Assembly (NCBI RefSeq): GCF_018449725.1
Contig: NZ_JAAVVC010000031.1
Location: forward strand, 1-55,587
DNA length: 55,587 bases
Origin: Pseudomonas sp. dw_612
GTDB lineage: Bacteria > Pseudomonadota > Gammaproteobacteria > Pseudomonadales > Pseudomonadaceae
Direction: 5' to 3'
Shown here: in pieces, positions 50,673 through 55,587 of the stretch
Layout of the letters: each line of letters begins with the position of its first letter
Numbering within the stretch: the stretch's first letter is position 1
The notes under the pieces: model-generated
Seen by the model: only the letters and a program-made list of their open reading frames with translations
The model's database searches: none
What the model was told of the DNA's origin: nothing
Translations under genes and position numbers: made by a program

Positions 50673-52037
50673 ATGAAAATAACAAAGAGTCTGTTCCACG
50701 CCGGTGTTCTGGGGCTGTCGCTGCTGGCGACAGGCGTCATGGCCGCGGTGCCTGCCGCTGAAGCGGACAAGCTGGGCAAGAGCCTGACCCCGATGGGCGC
50801 CGAGATGGCGGGCAATGCCGACGGTTCGATCCCGGCCTGGAAACCGATGGCCAAAACGGCCGGCTCCGTTGACAGCAAGGGCTTCCTGTCCGACCCGTAC
50901 GCCAGTGAAAAGCCGCTGTTCACCATTACCGCGCAGAACGTTGACCAATACAAAGAGAAGCTTGCCCCGGGCCAGTACGCGATGTTCAAGCGCTACCCGG
51001 AAACCTTCAAGATGCCGGTCTACCCGTCCCATCGCGGTGCCACCGTGCCGGATGACGTGTTTGCCGCCATCAAGAAAAACGCCACCAACACCAACCTGGT
51101 GTCCGGCGGCAACGGTCTGGAAAACTTCGAAACCGCCGTCCCGTTCCCGATTCCGAAAAGCGGCGTGGAAGTCATCTGGAACCACATCACCCGCTATCGC
51201 GGCGGCAGCGTGACCCGTCTGGTGACCCAGGCCACGCCACAGCCGAACGGCTCGTTCAGCCTGGTGTACTTCCAGGACCAGTTCGTCTTCCGCGATAAAA
51301 TGAAGGACTACGACCCGAAAAACCCGGGCAACATCCTGTTCTACTTCAAGCAGAAAGTGACCGCGCCGGCACGTCTGGCCGGTGGCGTGCTGCTGGTGCA
51401 CGAAACTCTCGACCAGGTGAAGGAACCGCGTTCGGCGTGGGTCTACAACGCCGGTCAGCGTCGTGTACGTCGCGCTCCGCAAGTGTCCTATGACGGGCCG
51501 GGTACCGCCGCCGATGGCCTGCGTACTTCCGACAACCTGGACATGTACAACGGTGCGCCGGATCGCTACGACTGGAAACTCGAAGGCAAGAAAGAGATGT
51601 ACATCGCCTCCGACAGCTACAAGCTCGACGATCCGAAGCTGAAATACGCCGACATCATCAAGGCCGGCCACATCAACCAGGACCTGGCTCGTTACGAGCT
51701 GCGCCGGGTCTGGCATGTGGTTGCCACCCTGAAGGAAGGTCAGCGCCACATCTATGCCAAACGTGACTTCTACATCGACGAAGACACCTGGCAGGCTGCG
51801 GTGATCGACCATTACGACGGTCGTAATCAACTGTGGCGCGTTGCAGAAGCCCACGCCGAGAACTACTACGACAAGCAAGTGCCGTGGTACGCCCTGGAAA
51901 CCTTGTATGACCTGCAATCGGGTCGCTACCTGGCGCTGGGCATGAAGAACGAAGAAAAATCGGCGTATGACTTCGGCTTCACCGCCACCACCAGCGACTT
52001 TACCCCGGCCGCACTGCGTCAGGATGGTGTTCGCTAA
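50673..52037 (+). CDS. DUF1329 family exported protein
   Basis: A 454-residue protein with a signal peptide (MKITKSLFHAGVLGLSLLATGVMA), then VPAAEADKLGKSLTPMGAEMAGN and the DUF1329 repeated features (RPETFKM-like YPETFKMPVYPSHR, RVRRAPQVSYDGPGTAADGLRTSDNLDMYNG-like region). The fold resembles LolA/LolB lipoprotein carriers, so a hydrophobic-ligand-binding role is inferred. It is cotranscribed with the DUF1302 gene and ends at a terminator. Confidence 0.92.
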   Translation: MKITKSLFHAGVLGLSLLATGVMAAVPAAEADKLGKSLTPMGAEMAGNADGSIPAWKPMAKTAGSVDSKGFLSDPYASEKPLFTITAQNVDQYKEKLAPGQYAMFKRYPETFKMPVYPSHRGATVPDDVFAAIKKNATNTNLVSGGNGLENFETAVPFPIPKSGVEVIWNHITRYRGGSVTRLVTQATPQPNGSFSLVYFQDQFVFRDKMKDYDPKNPGNILFYFKQKVTAPARLAGGVLLVHETLDQVKEPRSAWVYNAGQRRVRRAPQVSYDGPGTAADGLRTSDNLDMYNGAPDRYDWKLEGKKEMYIASDSYKLDDPKLKYADIIKAGHINQDLARYELRRVWHVVATLKEGQRHIYAKRDFYIDEDTWQAAVIDHYDGRNQLWRVAEAHAENYYDKQVPWYALETLYDLQSGRYLALGMKNEEKSAYDFGFTATTSDFTPAALRQDGVR

Positions 52038-52065
52038 CACGCCGTAGACAGAGGCCGCATCCTCG

Positions 52066-52100
52066 AAAAACGCCCCGACTGGTTCGGGGCGTTTTTTTTG
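52066..52100 (+). terminator. Terminator of the DUF1302-DUF1329 operon
   Basis: Stem AACGCCCCGA / TCGGGGCGTT with a short loop and an 8-T tract, 29 bp past the DUF1329 stop. Confidence 0.92.
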
Positions 52101-52134
52101 CCTGGCTGGAAAGGTGTGGTGATTGCGCTGGCCT

Positions 52135-52218
52135 CTTCGCGAGCAAGCCCGCTCCCACATTTAACCGAGTTCTCCCGGAAGAATACGGTCGAGTGTGGGA
52201 GCGGGCTTGCTCGCGAAG
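52135..52218. repeat. REPIN, GTGGGAGCGGGCTTGC type, arms in opposite order
   Basis: Same arms as the others but with the CTTCGCGAGCAAGCCCG arm first, as at 40604. It lies in the 333-bp gap (52038-52370) between the DUF1329 terminator and the LuxR-type gene; nothing else was recognised in that gap. Confidence 0.88.
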
Positions 52219-52370
52219 GGGACGACACGTTCCATCAGAAAAACCGCTGACATCTTTGCATGTAGTCTTTTTGTAGCCATTTGTAGCAACTACCTTCAAT
52301 ACCTCTTCGTTTACCGCTAGTCTGCGGACATCTGCAACGCCGCCAACAGCATTTCAAACAAGAGCCGGCC

Positions 52371-55109
52371 ATGACTGATCTGTCCCCACTTCCGGGTCCT
52401 GCAAACGTTGCCGTCGCGGCACTGGACGGGCGTTTCTTCCGGCCCCCGCTGCCTGACGGCCATGTGCTGCGACCCCGCCTGTGCGAGCGCCTGAGTGCGG
52501 GGCTGGGTGGTCGGTTGCTGCTGGTCAGCGCCCCGGCGGGGTTCGGCAAGAGTTCGCTGGCGGTGGAGTTCTGCCAGGGGCTGCCGGCGCATTGGCAAAG
52601 CCTCTGGTTGGGCTTGAGCCCCCGGGACAATGATCCGGGCCGCTTCCTTGAGCGTCTGCTTGAAGGTCTTCAAGACTATTTCCCGCAATTGGGCAGCAAG
52701 GCACTCGGGCTGCTGAAAATGCGCCAGCGCCATCAACCGTTTGCCTTCGAAGAATGGCTGGACGGTTTGCTCGATGAACTGGCTGTGCACCTGTCGCCGA
52801 GTACACCTTTGTTACTGGTGCTGGATGACTATCACTTGGCCCAGGGGCCGGTGCTCGATCGCTGCCTGCAATTTTTCCTCAATCACCTGCCCGACGGCCT
52901 GCTGGTGATGGTCACCAGTCGGCAGCGTCCCGACTGGCATCTGGCGCGACTGCGGCTGTCGCGACAACTTCTTGAACTGCATGAGCAGGATCTGCGCCTG
53001 ACCCATGACGAAGCCCTGACCCTGCTTGATCGCCACAGCAGCTCATTGCGCGGCGAGGCCCTGGAAAACCTGATCCAGCGCAGCGAAGGCTGGGTGGCCG
53101 GCCTGCGGTTCTGGCTGCTGGCGGCGTCTGAAGCCGGCAGCGAGGGTGCATTGCCGCAGTCGCTACACGGCGGGGAGGGGCTGATTCGCGACTACCTGCT
53201 GGAAGAAGTCATCGATTGTTTGCCTGCCGAAGTGCAGTCATTCCTATATGACACCGCGCCCCAGGAACGTTTTTGCAGCGCGCTGTGCGACGCCGTGCGC
53301 GAGGCCCATGACAGCGCGGAAATCCTGCGCTTCCTGTTGGCCCACCAGGTTTTCCTGGTGCCGCTGGATGAGCACGGTCACTGGTATCGTTATCACCATC
53401 TCTTTTCCGACTTGTTGCGCACGCGACCCAAAACCCAGGCCCTGGTGCCGGCAGCCAGCCTGCATTTGCGTGCCTGCCGCTGGTTCAACGCCCAAGGGTT
53501 GCTCGACGAGGCCGTGGAGCAGGCCTTGCGCGCCGGTCACCTGGACGTTGCGGCCAACCTGGTGCAAAACCTGTCGGAAGAACAACTGCTGGCGGAGCAA
53601 AACGTCGGCATGCTGCTGCGCTGGAAAATGGACTTGCCCGACAGCCTGCTGATCAGCACACCACGGCTGATCGTGCTCTACAGCTGGGCACTGGGGCTGG
53701 CCTGTCAGCTGGACGCTGCCGAAGAGCTGGCCAATCACTTGAGCCGTTTCCTGCCGGCGCCATCGGCCACGGCGCAGAAGTCCATGCTGGCGCAATGGCT
53801 TGCCCTGAGCGGCATCATCGCCCGAGGGCGCGGCAATCGTGAATTGACGCTGCTCTATTGCACCGAAGCGCTGGAGAGCCTGCCGGCCAAACGTTACGGC
53901 CAGCGACTGATGTGCCTCTCGACCTTGTCCAACCTGGCCATCGCCGATGGCGACTTGTGGCGTGCCCGGGGGTTGAACCGGGAGTCCCTGGAGCTGGCGC
54001 AGCGCGTCGGCAATCCATTGTTCGAGGCTCTGGCCCATTACGATCGTGCCCGGGTGTTGCAGGCGCGAGGGGAAATTCTGCGTTCGCTGGATGAAGTTCA
54101 CCAGGGTCTGCAACGCCTGCAGGGCTTGTCGCCACAACGGCTGTATGCGGTGCGGGCCCGTCTGATCTTGTATGAAGGCTTCCTGCTGGCCCTGCGCTTG
54201 CAGCCAGAGGCCGCGCGCTTGCGTTTGCAGGCTGGTTTGAGCGAAGCCCGGGCCTGTCGCGATATCAGCGTCTTGATCGGCCATTGTGTGATCGCCAGGC
54301 TGGAGGGCAGCCGCGGCGAATTCGCCAAAGCCTTCGCCGAACTGGCCGAAGCCGAACGACTGATGCACATCTGGGACGTCCCGCCGATCTACTACCTGGC
54401 GATGATCACCTTGGTCAAATGCGAACTTTGGCTGGCCCAGGGCCGCACCGACCTGGCCGAAGCCTGGCTCGTACGCTTGGGCCAGACCTACAACGGCGAA
54501 CGCGCCGCCGCGCCGCCGGAATTCCATCCACAGCTGCCACTGCACATCGAACTGCAACAAGCGCTGCTTGATGTGATTCAGGGCCAGCCGATGCTGGCGG
54601 AAGGGCGATTGAATGCGCTGCTGGAGCACGGGCAGCAAACGGGCCGGCAGATGCTCAGTGTGATGGCGCTGACGCAGAAGATTACGTTGTTGCTGGCGGG
54701 TGGACGCGAGCCAGAGGCGCGCAAGGCGCTGGCGCAGGCACTGGAAGCGGCGGCGGGTGGTGTGCTGCAACCGTTTGACGGATTGTTAGCCGAACATTCG
54801 GATTGGATGCGCGGGCAACTTCAACTCTGTGCACCGACAACGGTTTCGCAAAACCTTGTCGACAAACTGCCTGCCGCAATCTCACGTCCGGCGTTGGAGA
54901 TATCCACAGGCGCGGAAACCCTCAGTACCCGTGAGCTGGCGGTCCTGCGATTGATCGCCCAAGGTTGCTCGAACCAGGAAATCAGCGATCAGTTGTTTAT
55001 TTCCCTGCACACGGTGAAGACCCATGCCAGTCATATCAACAGCAAGCTTGGGGTTGAACGCAGAACCCAAGCGGTGGCGCGGGCCAAGGATTTGGGCGTG
55101 TTGGGTTAA
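52371..55109 (+). CDS. MalT-like LuxR-family transcriptional regulator
   Basis: A 912-residue large ATP-binding LuxR regulator. The N-terminus carries Walker A (APAGFGKSS, residues 54-62) and Walker B (LLLVLDDY, residues 147-154), followed by a long helical TPR-like region and, at the C-terminus (about 845-905), a LuxR helix-turn-helix (LSTRELAVLRLIAQGCSNQE, then HTVKTHASHINSKLGVERR). Such proteins bind an inducer and ATP, oligomerise and activate promoters. Its place next to the ligase and DUF1302/DUF1329 genes suggests it controls them; the inducer is unknown. Confidence 0.93.
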   Translation: MTDLSPLPGPANVAVAALDGRFFRPPLPDGHVLRPRLCERLSAGLGGRLLLVSAPAGFGKSSLAVEFCQGLPAHWQSLWLGLSPRDNDPGRFLERLLEGLQDYFPQLGSKALGLLKMRQRHQPFAFEEWLDGLLDELAVHLSPSTPLLLVLDDYHLAQGPVLDRCLQFFLNHLPDGLLVMVTSRQRPDWHLARLRLSRQLLELHEQDLRLTHDEALTLLDRHSSSLRGEALENLIQRSEGWVAGLRFWLLAASEAGSEGALPQSLHGGEGLIRDYLLEEVIDCLPAEVQSFLYDTAPQERFCSALCDAVREAHDSAEILRFLLAHQVFLVPLDEHGHWYRYHHLFSDLLRTRPKTQALVPAASLHLRACRWFNAQGLLDEAVEQALRAGHLDVAANLVQNLSEEQLLAEQNVGMLLRWKMDLPDSLLISTPRLIVLYSWALGLACQLDAAEELANHLSRFLPAPSATAQKSMLAQWLALSGIIARGRGNRELTLLYCTEALESLPAKRYGQRLMCLSTLSNLAIADGDLWRARGLNRESLELAQRVGNPLFEALAHYDRARVLQARGEILRSLDEVHQGLQRLQGLSPQRLYAVRARLILYEGFLLALRLQPEAARLRLQAGLSEARACRDISVLIGHCVIARLEGSRGEFAKAFAELAEAERLMHIWDVPPIYYLAMITLVKCELWLAQGRTDLAEAWLVRLGQTYNGERAAAPPEFHPQLPLHIELQQALLDVIQGQPMLAEGRLNALLEHGQQTGRQMLSVMALTQKITLLLAGGREPEARKALAQALEAAAGGVLQPFDGLLAEHSDWMRGQLQLCAPTTVSQNLVDKLPAAISRPALEISTGAETLSTRELAVLRLIAQGCSNQEISDQLFISLHTVKTHASHINSKLGVERRTQAVARAKDLGVLG

Positions 55110-55120
55110 CTGAGACGTTG

Positions 55121-55191
55121 CGCACAAAAAAAGGCGCCCCGGGCGTTTTTTTTGGCCCCGGCCTGCTTCACAGGCCGGGAGCCGTTTTTGC
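55121..55191. terminator. Terminator region between the LuxR-type gene and the RTX gene
   Basis: Two structures lie between these convergent genes: a short GC hairpin with A and T tracts (around 55124-55152) and a longer stem CCCGGCCTG / CAGGCCGGG (about 55156-55179) followed by GCCGTTTTT. Both strands have a suitable T tract. Confidence 0.75.
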
Positions 55192-55201
55192 GATGAACGC
55201 C

Positions 55202-55587
55202 TCAGACCACCAGATCGTGGGCGCTGAAGGTATTCACACCCACCAACTGAATCTCGAAGTCCGGGCCAGCATTGCCGCTGACATTGCCTGAAAGTACATG
55301 GTCGACGAAGCGTAGTTGCCCAGCGCCGCTGAAGTCATTGGCGCCGATGAAGTTGAAGCCGTTGATGCCAGCGGTAAGCAGATTGGCGTCGAAGTGGGTC
55401 AGATCGATCTTGTCACCCTGCAGGCTGTTGAAGTCGGTGATGATGTCCCGCAGGTCGCCAACTCCCGTTTCGTTCCAAGCGTTGAAGGTGAAGACGTCTG
55501 CTCCATTGCCCCCAGTCAATGTGTCGGAGCCCAAACCCCCGATGAGTGTGTCGTTACCGTCTCTGCCATCAAGCACATTGTTGCCGG
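55202..55587 (-). CDS. RTX calcium-binding protein, C-terminal part (cut by window edge)
   Basis: Only the last 128 or so residues are present; the gene continues beyond the right edge. It opens inside RTX nonapeptide repeats (GNNVLDGRDGNDTLIGGLGS, then DTLTGGNGADVFTF), followed by a domain like the serralysin C-terminal module (DIITDFNSLQGDKIDLTHFDANLL, FNFIGANDFSGAGQLRF) and an ending FSAHDLVV typical of type I secretion signals. Function cannot be assigned without the N-terminus: protease, lipase or adhesin are all possible. Confidence 0.9.
   Translation of the reverse strand, partial: GNNVLDGRDGNDTLIGGLGSDTLTGGNGADVFTFNAWNETGVGDLRDIITDFNSLQGDKIDLTHFDANLLTAGINGFNFIGANDFSGAGQLRFVDHVLSGNVSGNAGPDFEIQLVGVNTFSAHDLVV

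Noticed and set aside
48881..50989. 702-codon minus-strand open frame opposite the DUF1302 gene
   Set aside because: It is an antisense shadow caused by GC-biased third positions; the plus strand encodes a clear DUF1302 protein with signal peptide and the shadow has no family features.
53244..54770. 508-codon minus-strand open frame inside the LuxR-type regulator gene
   Set aside because: Gln/Arg-rich shadow; the plus strand has intact Walker motifs and helix-turn-helix.

Overview
The window is about 55.6 kb of a GC-rich gammaproteobacterial chromosome, almost certainly a Pseudomonas of the fluorescens/putida lineage. The support is the gene order (ychF-pth-rplY-prs-tRNA-Gln-ispE-lolB-TPR lipoprotein // hemA-prfA-prmC-moeB-murI, then pagL, phrB, hemH, uraA, upp, hpt, mqo), which as I recall it is the core order around PA4632-PA4673 of P. 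aeruginosa PAO1, and the many GTGGGAGCGGGCTTGCTCGC-type REP/REPIN elements typical of fluorescent pseudomonads. No phage, integrase, transposase, CRISPR array or rRNA was seen.

Layout. 1-1.6 kb: Fsr-like MFS exporter. 1.7-8.6 kb (minus): housekeeping block for translation (YchF, Pth, L25, tRNA-Gln), PRPP and isoprenoid synthesis (Prs, IspE) and lipoprotein sorting (LolB). 8.8-13.5 kb (plus): compact operon hemA-prfA-prmC-moeB-murI, where PrmC modifies the release factor encoded just before it. 13.6-14.2 kb: PagL-type lipid A deacylase.

14.3-24.5 kb (minus) is the most interesting part: a nearly gapless set of FAD oxidoreductase, Trp-rich small protein, DUF523/DUF1722 protein, MerR regulator, DNA photolyase, SnoaL-like protein, SDR, flavin amine-oxidase-like protein, DUF1365, a cyclopropane-synthase-like methyltransferase and DUF2878. 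Its promoters carry TGTACA-N12-TGTA(C/T)A operators, matching what I recall for the light-responsive class II LitR (PplR) system of P. putida. The methyltransferase lacks two of the bicarbonate-site residues of true cyclopropane synthases. I infer a light/singlet-oxygen response that couples DNA photorepair to membrane fatty-acid modification. A divergent TIGR01777 oxidoreductase and hemH follow on the plus strand.

26.6-37.2 kb: uracil salvage (upp-uraA), hpt, small conserved proteins, mqo, YajG lipoprotein, an acyltransferase, two small metal/signal proteins and a YedK-family protein with altered active-site residues. 37.3-45 kb: dCache chemoreceptor, M48 lipoprotein protease, TMEM165-type transporter under a yybP-ykoY manganese riboswitch, RsmC, D-2-hydroxyacid dehydrogenase, LysE exporter, AraC regulator with divergent MFS transporter. 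46.7-55.1 kb: AlkK-like acyl-CoA ligase, DUF1302 and DUF1329 envelope proteins and a 912-residue MalT-like LuxR regulator, probably one lipid/ester utilisation module. The right edge cuts an RTX calcium-binding protein.

Several start codons were moved from the longest reading frame to starts supported by ribosome binding sites, signal peptides or family length; these are noted per gene. All homology statements come from recognition of motifs and family features, not from a database search.
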